Shown piece after piece: positions 32,341-40,850 of a stretch of DNA of 64,000 bases; positions within the stretch are counted from its first letter, which is position 1; each line of letters starts with the position of its first letter. Source of the DNA: JBFLVU01 sp037444825. Its GTDB lineage: Bacteria > Acidobacteriota > UBA4820 > DSQY01. The notes beneath the pieces were generated by a model. That model saw only the letters and a program-made list of their open reading frames with translations. It was not told the origin of the DNA and ran no database searches. The translations under genes and the position numbers were made by a program. The DNA lies in contig JBBILR010000008.1 of the NCBI GenBank assembly GCA_037444825.1, positions 40,970-104,969 on the forward strand, read 5' to 3'.

Positions 32341-33660
32341 TCAAGGCGCCGAGGACCCCGCCCCGGGGAGCCGGACGGTGAAGGTGGTGCCTTCGCCCAC
32401 CGTGCTCTCCACCGAGACCTCGCCGCCCAGCCGCTGGACGGCGTGCTTGACGATGGCCAGGCCCAGGCCCGTCCCCCCTTTTTCCCGGGAGCGGTGGGCG
32501 TCCACCCGGTAGAAGCGCTCGAAGATCCGGGGGAGGTGGCGCGCGGGGATCCCCTCCCCGGTGTCGGAAACGGCGATTTCCACCCGGTCCCCCTGGGTCT
32601 TGGCGCGGAGAAGGACCTCCCCCCCCGGCCGGTTGTAGCGCACGGCGTTGTCCATGAGGTTCTTGAGGACCGATTCCAGGAGCAGGGGGTCGGCGCGCAG
32701 GGTGAGGCCGGGGGGAACCTCCGCCCGGAGGCGGACGTTCGCCGCCTCCGCGGGTTTCTCCAGGGCGGCGGTGAGGTCGGCGGCCAGGGCGGCGAGGTCC
32801 ACCGGCTCCGGCCGAACCGGCGTGCCGTCCCCCTCGAGGCGGGAGAGGGTCAGGAGGTCTTCCAGGAGGGCCTGCATCCGGGAAGCTTGGGCCTTCAGCC
32901 GGCCGAGGAAATGGCTCCGCCGCTCCCCGGGGAGGGCGGGGTCCTCCAGGGCATCGGCCAGGGACAGGAGGGCGGTGAGGGGGGTCCGCAGTTCGTGGGA
33001 GACGTTGGCCACCAGGTCGGCCTTCACCCGCTCCAGGGTCCGCTCGGGGGTGAGGTCCCGGAGGTGGACCACGGCCTCCCCGCGCTCCAGCGGGCTGACG
33101 CGGGCCTCGAAGACCCGCTCCGCCCCCCCCTCCCGTTCGCGGAGCTCGCAGGTGAGGACGGCCCGCTGGTCGAGGGCCTCCTGGACCTTGGCGGCGAGGC
33201 CCGGAAGGCCCAGCCCGGAAAGGCCCGACTCCGGACGGAAGCGGGGGAAAAGGAGGCGGCAGGCGGGGTTGGCCTTGAGGACGGCGCCGTCGGAGCCGAG
33301 GAGGAGGATGGCCCGGTCGCTGGCGTCCAGCACCGCCTCCAACCGCTGGCCCCGCTCCTCGGCTTCCTCAAGGGTGCGGACGAAGGAGTGGGCCATGCGG
33401 TTGAAGGCCGCGTTCGCGGCGCGGTCGTCCCCCTCCGTCACGTCGTCCAGCCGGGCGGCGAAGTCCCCCCGGGAGAGCCGGCGGGCGGCGGCCTCCACTT
33501 CCTGGAGGGGGCTCTTGGCCCAGCGGGCGGCCAGGGCGGCGGCCAGCAGGAGGACGAGGAGCCGGAACAGCGCGGCGGGCGGGCCGGTAAGGCCCCCTCC
33601 CCAGAGGGCCAGCGCCCCCGCAAGGAGGGAGAGGCACAGGAAGCGGGGGAAGAAGCTCAT
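32341..33660 (-). CDS. PhoR-type membrane sensor histidine kinase
   Basis: 439 residues: two N-terminal membrane helices (about 6-22 and 28-46) with almost no periplasmic loop, a HAMP-like linker (LQEVEAAARRLSRGDFAARL), a PAS domain (about 105-205), HisKA with H222 in NVSHELRTPLTAL, and HATPase_c (NLMDNAVRYN, DTGEGIP, GGTGLGLAIVKHAV). The domain order is that of PhoR, the phosphate sensor kinase. The ATG overlaps the regulator stop (ATGA). No pst or phoU genes are in the window, so phosphate sensing is only likely. Confidence 0.9.
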   Translation of the reverse strand: MSFFPRFLCLSLLAGALALWGGGLTGPPAALFRLLVLLLAAALAARWAKSPLQEVEAAARRLSRGDFAARLDDVTEGDDRAANAAFNRMAHSFVRTLEEAEERGQRLEAVLDASDRAILLLGSDGAVLKANPACRLLFPRFRPESGLSGLGLPGLAAKVQEALDQRAVLTCELREREGGAERVFEARVSPLERGEAVVHLRDLTPERTLERVKADLVANVSHELRTPLTALLSLADALEDPALPGERRSHFLGRLKAQASRMQALLEDLLTLSRLEGDGTPVRPEPVDLAALAADLTAALEKPAEAANVRLRAEVPPGLTLRADPLLLESVLKNLMDNAVRYNRPGGEVLLRAKTQGDRVEIAVSDTGEGIPARHLPRIFERFYRVDAHRSREKGGTGLGLAIVKHAVQRLGGEVSVESTVGEGTTFTVRLPGAGSSAP

Positions 33661-34343
33661 TCTCCCGCCTTGAGCCGGTAGCCCACCCCCCGGACGGTCT
33701 CCACCCACCGGGAGGCCTCGCCCATCTTTTCCCGGAGGCGGGCGATGTGGACGTCCACGGCGCGGTCCTCCACCGCCTTGTCGCCCGGCCAGAGGGTGGC
33801 GAGGATCTGCCCCCGGGTGTAGACCCGGTCGGGGTGGCGGCAGAGGAGTTCCAGGATCTTGAACTCGGTGGGGGTGAGGTCAAAGGCCCGGTCCCCCGTT
33901 CCGGCCCGGTAGGTGAGGGGGTCGAGCCACAGGGGGCCCACCCTCCGGAGCCCCTCCGGGGGCTCGTCCGCACGGACCCTGCGGAGCAGGGCCTGGATGC
34001 GGGCCAGCAGTTCCCGGGTGCGGAAGGGCTTCACCACGTAGTCGTCGGCCCCGGCGTTGAGGCCCGTGACGGCGTCCATCTCCGTCCCCCGGGCCGTGAG
34101 CATGAGGAGGGCCGTCCGGGCGAAGCGCCGGTCGCCCCGGAGGATCCGGCAGAGGTCCAGGCCGCTCATCCCCGGAAGCATCCAGTCGACGATGCAGAGG
34201 TCCGGCACCTGGTCCCGGAAGGCCAGGAGCGCCTCGGCCCCGTCGGCGAAGGCCGACGCCGCGTACCCCTCCCGCTCCAGGGCGTACCGGAGCGTCTCCC
34301 GGATGTCCCCGTCGTCCTCCACCACCGCCACCCGAAAGGCCAT
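33657..34343 (-). CDS. PhoB/OmpR-family response regulator
   Basis: 228 residues: receiver domain with acidic pocket VVEDDGDIRE, phospho-acceptor D53 (CIVDWMLPGMSG) and Lys in YVVKPF; C-terminal winged helix with LTPTEFKILELL, TRGQILATLWP, VDVHIARLREKMG and VRGVGYRL. Partner of the adjacent PhoR-type kinase. ATG at 34343 is chosen for its GGAGG 5 bp upstream; an in-frame ATG at 34379 lacks a ribosome site. Divergent from acpP across 128 bp. Phosphate regulation is the likely role by domain architecture. Confidence 0.91.
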   Translation of the reverse strand: MAFRVAVVEDDGDIRETLRYALEREGYAASAFADGAEALLAFRDQVPDLCIVDWMLPGMSGLDLCRILRGDRRFARTALLMLTARGTEMDAVTGLNAGADDYVVKPFRTRELLARIQALLRRVRADEPPEGLRRVGPLWLDPLTYRAGTGDRAFDLTPTEFKILELLCRHPDRVYTRGQILATLWPGDKAVEDRAVDVHIARLREKMGEASRWVETVRGVGYRLKAGE

Positions 34344-34413
34344 GGCCGCCTCCGCCTGCGTCTTCGTCCCGCGGCCCATTGTCGTCGAAACGCGGCGCAA
34401 GTGGAAGGAGCCC

Positions 34414-34443
34414 TTGCATTTACGGAGGGGACCGGTGTACAAT
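34414..34443 (+). promoter_or_regulatory. promoter of acpP-fabF
   Basis: TTGCAT at 34414-34419, 18-bp spacer, TACAAT at 34438-34443, then CCCC; 28 bp from the -10 to the acpP ATG with GGAGGAG between. Confidence 0.78.
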
Positions 34444-34471
34444 CCCCTCTTGTCGACGGAGGAGACGGCCC

Positions 34472-34711
34472 ATGAACATCGAACAGAAGGTGATCAGCAT
34501 CATCGCCGACCAGCTCAGCGTGGAAGAGTCGGAAGTGAAGCCCGAGGCCCACTTCATCAACGACCTCGGAGCCGATTCGCTGGATACCGTCGAATTGATC
34601 ATGGCCTTCGAAGAGGAATTCGGCATCGAGATCTCCGACGAGGACGCCGAGAAGATCCAGACCGTCCAGGCCGCCATCGACTACATCAAGGCCCACACCG
34701 AGAAAAAGTAG
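34472..34711 (+). CDS. acpP: acyl carrier protein
   Basis: 79-residue acidic helical protein carrying the growing fatty acyl chain on a 4'-phosphopantetheine arm. The attachment site is S36 in DLGADSLDTVE, and the C-terminal AAIDYIKAH is typical. Codon use is less GC-biased than its neighbours, as expected for a highly expressed gene. GGAGGAG ribosome site; fabF follows directly. Confidence 0.98.
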   Translation: MNIEQKVISIIADQLSVEESEVKPEAHFINDLGADSLDTVELIMAFEEEFGIEISDEDAEKIQTVQAAIDYIKAHTEKK

Positions 34712-34723
34712 GTGGGGATCCCC

Positions 34724-35965
34724 GTGAAGCGTCGCGTCGTGGTGACCGGCATGGGGGTGGTCTCTCCCCTGGCCCTCACCGCCGAAGAGACCTGGGGCCG
34801 CATCCTGAGGGGGGAGAGCGGCGCCGGCCCCATCACCCACTTCGACACCGAAGGCTGGCCCGTCCGCATCGCCTGCGAGGTGAAGGGCTTCGACCCCCTC
34901 AACTACATGGACAAGAAGGAGGCCCGGCGGACCGACCGCTTCATCCAGTTGGCGCTGGCGGCGGCGCGGGAGGCCGTGGCCTCCAGCGGCCTTCGCATCA
35001 CCCCCGAGAACGCCGAACGGGTGGGCGTCTCCGTGGGCAGCGGCATCGGCGGCATCGCCACCATCGAGGAACAGCACAAGATCCTGCTGGAGAGGGGCCA
35101 CTCCCGAATCAGCCCCTTCTTCATCCCCGGGATCATCATCAACATGCTCAGCGGCCAGATCTCCATCGAGTACGGCGCCAAGGGCCCCAACCTCTCCACG
35201 GTGACGGCCTGCTCCACCTCCTCCCACGCCCTGGGGGAGGCCATGCGGTACGTCCAGTCGGGGGAGGCGGACGTCATGATCGCCGGGGGGTCGGAGGCGG
35301 CGGTGACGGCCCTCTCGGTGGCGGGCTTCGCCTCCATGCGGGCCCTCTCCACCCGGAACGACGAGCCGCAAAAGGCCTCCCGCCCCTTCGACGCCCGGCG
35401 GGACGGCTTCGTCATGGGGGAGGGCGGCGCCATCCTCATCCTCGAGGAGCTGGACCACGCCCGCCGCCGGGGCGCCCCCATCCTGTGCGAGCTCACCGGC
35501 TACGGCCTCAGCGGCGACGCCTACCACATCAGCGCCCCCTCGGAGGACGGCGACGGCCCGGCCCGCGTCATGGCCAACGCGCTCAAGGACGCGGGACTCA
35601 TGCCGGAGCAGATCGATTACATCAACGCCCACGGAACCTCCACCCCCCTGGGGGACCGCGTGGAGGTCCTGGCCATCCGACGGGTCTTCAAGGACCACGC
35701 CCAGCGCCTGGCCGTCTCCAGCACCAAGAGCATGACGGGCCACCTGCTGGGGGCCGCCGGGGCCCTGGAATCGGCCCTGACCATCCTGGCCATCCGGGAC
35801 CAGGTGGCGCCCCCCACCATCAACCAGGAAGAGCCCGACCCCGAGTGCGCCCTGGACACCGTGCCCAACGTCGCCCGGCCCATGGCCATCCGCCACGCCC
35901 TCTCCAACTCCTTCGGCTTCGGCGGGACCAACGCCAGCCTGGTCTTCAGCCGCTTCGAGGAGTGA
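34724..35965 (+). CDS. fabF: beta-ketoacyl-ACP synthase II
   Basis: 413-residue condensing enzyme that elongates acyl-ACP with malonyl-ACP. The catalytic triad falls at the classic FabF numbering: C163 (TVTACSTSSHALG), H303 (NAHGTSTPLGD) and H340 (KSMTGHLLGAAGALE). GFGGTNASLVF closes the protein. GTG at 34724 gives the normal N-terminus KRRVVVTGMG; a GTG 12 bp earlier is possible but less family-like. It starts 12 bp after acpP, so the two form an operon. No other fab genes are nearby. Confidence 0.96.
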   Translation: MKRRVVVTGMGVVSPLALTAEETWGRILRGESGAGPITHFDTEGWPVRIACEVKGFDPLNYMDKKEARRTDRFIQLALAAAREAVASSGLRITPENAERVGVSVGSGIGGIATIEEQHKILLERGHSRISPFFIPGIIINMLSGQISIEYGAKGPNLSTVTACSTSSHALGEAMRYVQSGEADVMIAGGSEAAVTALSVAGFASMRALSTRNDEPQKASRPFDARRDGFVMGEGGAILILEELDHARRRGAPILCELTGYGLSGDAYHISAPSEDGDGPARVMANALKDAGLMPEQIDYINAHGTSTPLGDRVEVLAIRRVFKDHAQRLAVSSTKSMTGHLLGAAGALESALTILAIRDQVAPPTINQEEPDPECALDTVPNVARPMAIRHALSNSFGFGGTNASLVFSRFEE

Positions 35966-36009
35966 AGGGGGCAGGGGGCGAACCGGGTTTCGGATAAGGG
36001 GACCGTCAC

Positions 36010-36038
36010 TTGAAACGGAGGAAGGGAAGGTATATCTT
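36010..36038 (+). promoter_or_regulatory. putative promoter of etfBA
   Basis: TTGAAA at 36010-36015, 17-bp spacer, TATCTT at 36033-36038. About 68 bp from the -10 to the etfB ATG. Confidence 0.6.
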
Positions 36039-36043
36039 GTTCG

Positions 36044-36059
36044 TTGCATGGGGGTGCAA
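36044..36059. promoter_or_regulatory. operator-like palindrome TTGCA-N6-TGCAA
   Basis: Perfect inverted repeat, arms 36044-36048 and 36055-36059, placed at the expected transcription start of etfBA. Size and position suit a dimeric repressor; the binding protein is unknown. Confidence 0.5.
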
Positions 36060-36106
36060 GCGAGTAATCACTAACCTTTCCCCAACCCGCTCCTGAGGAG
36101 GTGCCG

Positions 36107-36892
36107 ATGAACCTACTGGTCCTGGTGAAACACGTTCCCGACACCGAGACCCGGGTGAAGGTGAAGCCCGACGGCCTCGGCCTGGACCTCGCCGACGCGA
36201 ACTGGGTCATGAACCCCTACGACGAGTTCGCGGTGGAGGAGGCGCTCCAGCTCAAGGAGAAGCTCGGCGGCGAAGTGACGGTCCTCACCGCCGGGAGCAA
36301 GGAGTCGGAGAAGACGCTGAGGACGGCCCTCGCCATGGGCGCCGACAAGGCGATCCTCTGCGACGACCCCGCCTTCGAGGGAGGGGACGCCCTGACCACC
36401 GCCCGGGTGCTGGCCGCCGCCGCCCGGAAGGTCCCCTTCGACCTGATCTTGGCCGGAAAACACGGGGTGGGCGACGACAACCAGCAGGTGGGCTCCCTGG
36501 TGGCCGAACTGCTGGGGATCCCCGCGGTGACGGTGGTGACGGGGCTCGAGGTCAACGGCGCCGAACTCACCCTCAAGCGGGAGATCGAGGGCGGGACCGA
36601 GGTGGTGGCCGTGAAGACCCCCGCCGTGGTGACCTGCCAGAAGGGCCTCAACGAGCCGAGGTACCCCTCCCTCAAGGGAATCATGGCCGCGAAAAAGAAG
36701 GAGGTGGCCGCCTGGAAGGCCGCCGACCTGGGGCTGGACCCCTCCACCGTGGGGGCCGCCGGCGCCGCCTTCGAACTGAAAAAGTTCGAGCTTCCTCCAC
36801 CCCGTCCCGCGGGGAAGATCCTCGCGGGCGAACTGCCGGACCAGGTGAGGGAGCTCGTCAAGCTCCTTCGGGAAGAGGCCAAGGCCATCTGA
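36107..36892 (+). CDS. etfB: electron transfer flavoprotein beta subunit
   Basis: 261 residues: LVLVKHVPDTETRVKVKPDG, NPYDEFAVEEALQLKE, the AMP/FAD-contact region AGKHGVGDDNQQVGSLVAELLG, and ALTCQKG-like VTCQKGLNEPRYPSLKGIMAAKKK. ETF shuttles electrons from acyl-CoA dehydrogenases to ETF:quinone oxidoreductase. ATG at 36107 with GGAGG 5 bp upstream is preferred to GTG at 36101. Pairs with etfA 16 bp downstream. Fits the acyl-CoA catabolism genes at 26635-29114. Confidence 0.96.
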   Translation: MNLLVLVKHVPDTETRVKVKPDGLGLDLADANWVMNPYDEFAVEEALQLKEKLGGEVTVLTAGSKESEKTLRTALAMGADKAILCDDPAFEGGDALTTARVLAAAARKVPFDLILAGKHGVGDDNQQVGSLVAELLGIPAVTVVTGLEVNGAELTLKREIEGGTEVVAVKTPAVVTCQKGLNEPRYPSLKGIMAAKKKEVAAWKAADLGLDPSTVGAAGAAFELKKFELPPPRPAGKILAGELPDQVRELVKLLREEAKAI

Positions 36893-36908
36893 CGAGGGGA
36901 GGTTAGCC

Positions 36909-37889
36909 ATGAAGGTACTGGTGTTTGTGGAGCAGCGCGGCGGCAAGGTCAAGAAGGCCTCCCTGGAAGCCCTCTCCGCCGGCCGAAGGATCGCCGACGG
37001 CACGTCGGGATCCTTGGCGGCGGTCCTCTTGGGTCAGGGCGTCGGCGCCCTGGCCTCGGAGGCGGCCCGCTACGGCGCCGACGCGGTGTACGTGGGCGAC
37101 GACGCCCTCTTCGCCGCCTACAGCGCCGACGCCTACGGTCTGGCGGCGGGAAAGGCCGCCCAGGTCTTCGGGGCCGACGCCCTGCTCTTCGCGGGGACGG
37201 CCATGGGGAAGGACCTGGCCCCCCGGGTCACCGCCCGGCTCGGCGTCGGCCTCCTCTCCGACGTGACGGCCTTCACCCTCGACGGGGGGACTCCGGTCTT
37301 CACCCGGCCCATCTACGCCGGCAAGGCCTTCGCCACCCTGGTTCCCAAGGCGGGCAAACCCTTCGGCGTCACGCTGCGCCCCAACGTCTTCCCGGTGGAG
37401 GAGAAGGCGGGGGCGGGCCAGGTGGTCTCCCTGGACCACGGCGTCACCCCCGGCGACCTCAAGGCCGTGGTCCAGGAGATCCTCACCGCCCAGGGAGGGC
37501 TCCTGGACGTGGCGGAGGCCAACATCATCGTCTCCGGCGGCCGCGGCATGAAGGGGCCGGAGAACTTCAAGATCCTCGAGGAGCTGGCCCAGGCGCTGGG
37601 AGGCGCCGTGGGAGCCTCCCGCGCGGCGGTGGACTCCGGCTGGATCGACCACTCCCACCAGGTGGGCCAGACGGGCAAGGTGGTGAGCCCCACCCTGTAC
37701 ATCGCCTGCGGCATCTCCGGGGCCATCCAGCACCTGGCGGGGATGTCCTCCTCCAAGGTCATCGTGGCCATCAACAAGGACCCCGAAGCCCCCATCTTCA
37801 AGGTGGCCACCTACGGCATCGTGGGCGACCTCTTCGAGGTGGTGCCCCTCCTCACCCAGGCCGTCCGGGAGCTCAAGGCGGCCGGCTGA
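36909..37889 (+). CDS. etfA: electron transfer flavoprotein alpha subunit
   Basis: 326 residues. The C-terminal FAD domain is intact: IIVSGGRGMKGPENF, GASRAAVDSGWI, HQVGQTGKVVSPTLYIACGI, SGAIQHLAGM, and VAINKDPEAPIFKVATYGIVGD. Together with EtfB it forms the FAD-binding heterodimer. GGAGG precedes the ATG at 36909. A strong hairpin follows the stop by 20 bp. Confidence 0.96.
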   Translation: MKVLVFVEQRGGKVKKASLEALSAGRRIADGTSGSLAAVLLGQGVGALASEAARYGADAVYVGDDALFAAYSADAYGLAAGKAAQVFGADALLFAGTAMGKDLAPRVTARLGVGLLSDVTAFTLDGGTPVFTRPIYAGKAFATLVPKAGKPFGVTLRPNVFPVEEKAGAGQVVSLDHGVTPGDLKAVVQEILTAQGGLLDVAEANIIVSGGRGMKGPENFKILEELAQALGGAVGASRAAVDSGWIDHSHQVGQTGKVVSPTLYIACGISGAIQHLAGMSSSKVIVAINKDPEAPIFKVATYGIVGDLFEVVPLLTQAVRELKAAG

Positions 37890-37908
37890 GCTTGGTCCTC
37901 CGGGGATT

Positions 37909-37946
37909 CCCAGGGGGAGCCGTCGCCCGGCGGCTCCCCCTGGGTT
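37909..37946 (+). terminator. hairpin terminator after etfBA
   Basis: Perfect 14-bp stem CCCAGGGGGAGCCG (37909-37922) / CGGCTCCCCCTGGG (37931-37944), loop of 8, followed by TTGTCC. The stem is very stable but the U-tract is short. Confidence 0.65.
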
Positions 37947-38129
37947 GTCCGGGCCCTCCCTCCTCCGCGCCTGGGGGGCCCGCCGATGGGCCCCGGCCTC
38001 CTGAAATGTGCGCTGGATCACACCCGTCCCTTTCCGGGGCGGGGGGGCTTGCTTTTTCTTCAATTAGGATTAAGCTTCCCCCACAGCTCTCTGCAGTTGG
38101 TGTAGAGCGCTTCCCCCAAGGAGGGAACC

Positions 38130-39245
38130 ATGTCCACGTTTCGACGGATGGCTTTACCTATCGGGCTCTTCTCCCTGGCGCTTTCCACCCTGGTCTGGGC
38201 CGGGAATTTCGGGGGCGCCTTCCCCGCCGCGCCTTCAGAGGCGGCCACCTTCGCGGGGCCCAAACCCCCCGACTCCGCCCCCCGCCAGGCGAACGGCGCG
38301 GTGGGCCTCCTGGCCGGCGGCCCCATCCATGTCCTCCTGGCCATGGCCGACGACGGCGGCGGCGAGCCGCTCCGCAACCAGCTCCTCTCCTACCCGGACG
38401 TGGGCGTGGTGGACGTCTTCGACACGCGGACCGGCACGCCCCTCCTCGCGGACCTCACGCCCTACCACGTGGTGATCGTGTGGACCAACTACCTTCCCGC
38501 CGACGCGGCCGGCCTCGGGAACGTCCTCGCCGACTACGTGGACGCCGGGGGGAGGGTGATCCTCGCCGTCTTCTCCTGCGACTCCTACTGGGGAATCTCC
38601 GGACGGCTCATGGCCGACGGCTACTCCCCCTTCCTGCCGGGGGACACCGGCTACTCCACCCACACCCTGGGGACCTTCGACGCCTTGCACCCCATCATGG
38701 CCGGCGTCACGGTGGCGAGCGACTTTTACTTCACCTACACCTCGTTGGACCCGGGGGCGGCGTGGGTGGCCAGCTGGAGCGACGGACAGCCCTTCGTGGC
38801 CACCAAGGGGTGCGTGGTGGGGATCAACTCCTACCCGGGGACTTACTACGCGTACAGCGGCGACGTCCCCCTCGTCTTCCACAACGCGGTCTCGTTCCTC
38901 TACTCCTCCCCCACCTGCACCCCCTTCGCGCCCGACCTGACCTTCCTCGACGACCTGGGCCGCTCGGAGCTGTGCATCCAGCGCTCCAACGGGAAGTACC
39001 AGTGGACGAACCGGGACGGCAGCGTGTACACGGGCACGGGGGTGGTGGCCAACGGGGGGACGGCCTTCTGGACGAACCCCGAGGACCCGACGTACATCCT
39101 CGCCACCTACGACGTGCGGCGTAAGCGCGCGCGGGCCTACTTCACGAACAGCGAGGACGGAAGCTACAACTCCCTCTCGGACCGGAACACCACCAACGAT
39201 CCGCCCTGCGGGAGCCTCGTCGTGGAGACCGCGCGGCAGCGCTAG
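38130..39245 (+). CDS. exported protein with glutamine-amidotransferase-like domain
   Basis: 371 residues with a signal peptide (about 1-24, LVWAG). Residues ~65-265 alternate strands and helices (HVLLAMADDGGGEPLRNQLL; LTPYHVVIVWTNYLPAD; LADYVDAGGRVILAVFSCDS) and resemble the class I glutamine-amidotransferase/ThuA-like flavodoxin fold that is common in secreted proteins. A Cys/Trp-rich beta module follows (about 275-371: KYQWTNRDGSVYTGTG, FWTNPEDPTYILATYD). No catalytic triad is obvious. AAGGAGG before the ATG. The 240-bp gap upstream holds the etf terminator and an AT-richer stretch (38049-38076) that may be its promoter. Confidence 0.72.
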   Translation: MSTFRRMALPIGLFSLALSTLVWAGNFGGAFPAAPSEAATFAGPKPPDSAPRQANGAVGLLAGGPIHVLLAMADDGGGEPLRNQLLSYPDVGVVDVFDTRTGTPLLADLTPYHVVIVWTNYLPADAAGLGNVLADYVDAGGRVILAVFSCDSYWGISGRLMADGYSPFLPGDTGYSTHTLGTFDALHPIMAGVTVASDFYFTYTSLDPGAAWVASWSDGQPFVATKGCVVGINSYPGTYYAYSGDVPLVFHNAVSFLYSSPTCTPFAPDLTFLDDLGRSELCIQRSNGKYQWTNRDGSVYTGTGVVANGGTAFWTNPEDPTYILATYDVRRKRARAYFTNSEDGSYNSLSDRNTTNDPPCGSLVVETARQR

Positions 39246-39268
39246 ATTGGGCCTTCCACGGAGGGACG

Positions 39269-39297
39269 GCGCGGGGCTTCGGCCCCGCGCTTTTCTT
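39269..39297 (+). terminator. rho-independent terminator with UUCG loop
   Basis: GCGCGGGGC (39269-39277), TTCG, GCCCCGCGC (39282-39290), TTTTCTT. It ends the 38130 gene and sits 25 bp beyond the convergent M28 stop. Confidence 0.93.
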
Positions 39298-39322
39298 GCT
39301 CCCCGGCCTTCTTCTTACGGGT

Positions 39323-40795
39323 TCAGCGGGTCCGTCCGGCCCCCGCCCCGGCCGGAGGCCCCTCCGCCAGAAGGAGGGCGGCGCCCAGGGCGATGCGGGC
39401 GGAGGCCTCGACGGTGCGGGGGGTGACGAAGAAGGGGGTGTCCTCGGGGGTGTGGTAGCCCACGTGCTTGCCCCCCATGCCGAAGAGCGATACGGCGGGG
39501 ATCCCGGCCTTCTGGAAGGGGCCGTGGTCGGCCCGGGCCTCGCCCTGGGAAAGGCCGGCCTTCAGGGCGAAGGCCCCTTCCCACCGGTCCCGCGCCGCCT
39601 CCAGGGCGGAGAAGATCTCGGGGAAGTTCTTTCCGCCGGCGACGTAAACCCCGTTGCCGGCCCCCACCATGTCCAGGTTGAGGACGGCCACGGGCTTTCC
39701 GAGGCTCGGGGGGAAGTTCTGCGCGAGGTGCTTGGAGCCCAGGAGCCCCATCTCCTCCCCGCCGAACCAGACGAAAACCAGCGTGCGGGCGGGAGGGTTT
39801 TTCCGGAGAAGCGCCGCGGCCCGGGCCGCCTCCAGGAGGGCGGCGGAACCGGAGGCGTTGTCGTCGGCGCCGGGAAGGAGGGAGGGCCAGTCGCCGCAGT
39901 GGTCGAGGTGGGCCGAGAGCACCACGCACTCCTTTCGAAGCGACTGGTCCCGGCCCGGCAGGACGGCCAGAACGTTGTGCCCCGTGATGGGAAAGGGCCC
40001 TTGGGCCTCCACCTCGAAGCGGAGCGACCGCCCCGTGGGAAAGGAGGCCGTCCCCCCCGCCTCCAGGACCTTGCGGAGGCCTTCGGCCTTGAGCCCCTTT
40101 CCGGCCAACAGCTCGTCGAGGAGGTCCAGGGAGATCTCCCCGACGGGAGTCCCTTCCAGGGGCGGGCCGTTGGGGCTGGCCACCGCCCGGTCGGCCAGGA
40201 GGCAGGCGGCGGCCCCGTGGGCGCGGGCGTCGGCGAAGCGGGCGTGGGAGTCGTTGTGGGCGGACCAGTCCCGCCCGTCCTGGGGCTCCCCCCGGAGCAC
40301 CACGACGACCTTGCCCTTCACGTCGAGGCCGGCGTAGTCGTCCCGGCCCAGCTCCGGCGCGGAGATGCCGAAGCCGGCGAAGACCGCCTCCCCCTCCGCC
40401 CGGCCCGCGGCGGAGGTCAAGATGGGCATGTAGTCCTTGAACCGCTCCAGCGTTCGGCCCTCCTTCCCGTCGGGGGCGGGGAGAAGCTCCAGCGACGAGG
40501 CGGTCACCCGGCCCGCCGTCCACGGGAAGGGTTGGAGGTGGTCCGGGAACTCCCCCGGGGCCTTCAGGCCCGCCTTCCGGACCTCGGAGACGATCCAGCT
40601 CGCGGCCTTTTCGAAGCCTTCGGTGCCGGTGAGGCGCCCGGCGTACTCGGGCGAGGCGAGGCGGACGACGGTTTCGTAGGCCCGGCCTCCCCGCACTTCG
40701 GCGAGGACCTTCCCCTCGCCGCCCCCCGCGGCGCGGGCGGGGAGGAGGGCCAGGAGAGCCAGGGCGGCCGCGGAAAGCCTGCGGGCGAAGACCAT
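39323..40795 (-). CDS. exported M28 family metallopeptidase with PA domain
   Basis: 490 residues with a signal peptide (about 1-22, ARAAGGG). A PA (protease-associated) insert at about 130-260 is followed by the two-zinc M28 catalytic domain: SAHLDHCGDW (His, Asp), GADDNASGSAALLE (Asp ligand), FGGEEMGLLGS (catalytic Glu-Glu), NLDMVGAGN (Asp) and YHTPEDTPFF (His). All ligands present, so an active periplasmic or secreted aminopeptidase is predicted. ATG at 40795 with GAGGAGG 7 bp upstream; 55 bp downstream of metG. Confidence 0.92.
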   Translation of the reverse strand: MVFARRLSAAALALLALLPARAAGGGEGKVLAEVRGGRAYETVVRLASPEYAGRLTGTEGFEKAASWIVSEVRKAGLKAPGEFPDHLQPFPWTAGRVTASSLELLPAPDGKEGRTLERFKDYMPILTSAAGRAEGEAVFAGFGISAPELGRDDYAGLDVKGKVVVVLRGEPQDGRDWSAHNDSHARFADARAHGAAACLLADRAVASPNGPPLEGTPVGEISLDLLDELLAGKGLKAEGLRKVLEAGGTASFPTGRSLRFEVEAQGPFPITGHNVLAVLPGRDQSLRKECVVLSAHLDHCGDWPSLLPGADDNASGSAALLEAARAAALLRKNPPARTLVFVWFGGEEMGLLGSKHLAQNFPPSLGKPVAVLNLDMVGAGNGVYVAGGKNFPEIFSALEAARDRWEGAFALKAGLSQGEARADHGPFQKAGIPAVSLFGMGGKHVGYHTPEDTPFFVTPRTVEASARIALGAALLLAEGPPAGAGAGRTR

Positions 40796-40850
40796 GATCC
40801 ATCCTCCTCGGGGACCTCCGCCGCCGGGGGGGTCCCGGTGCGCCTGCGGT

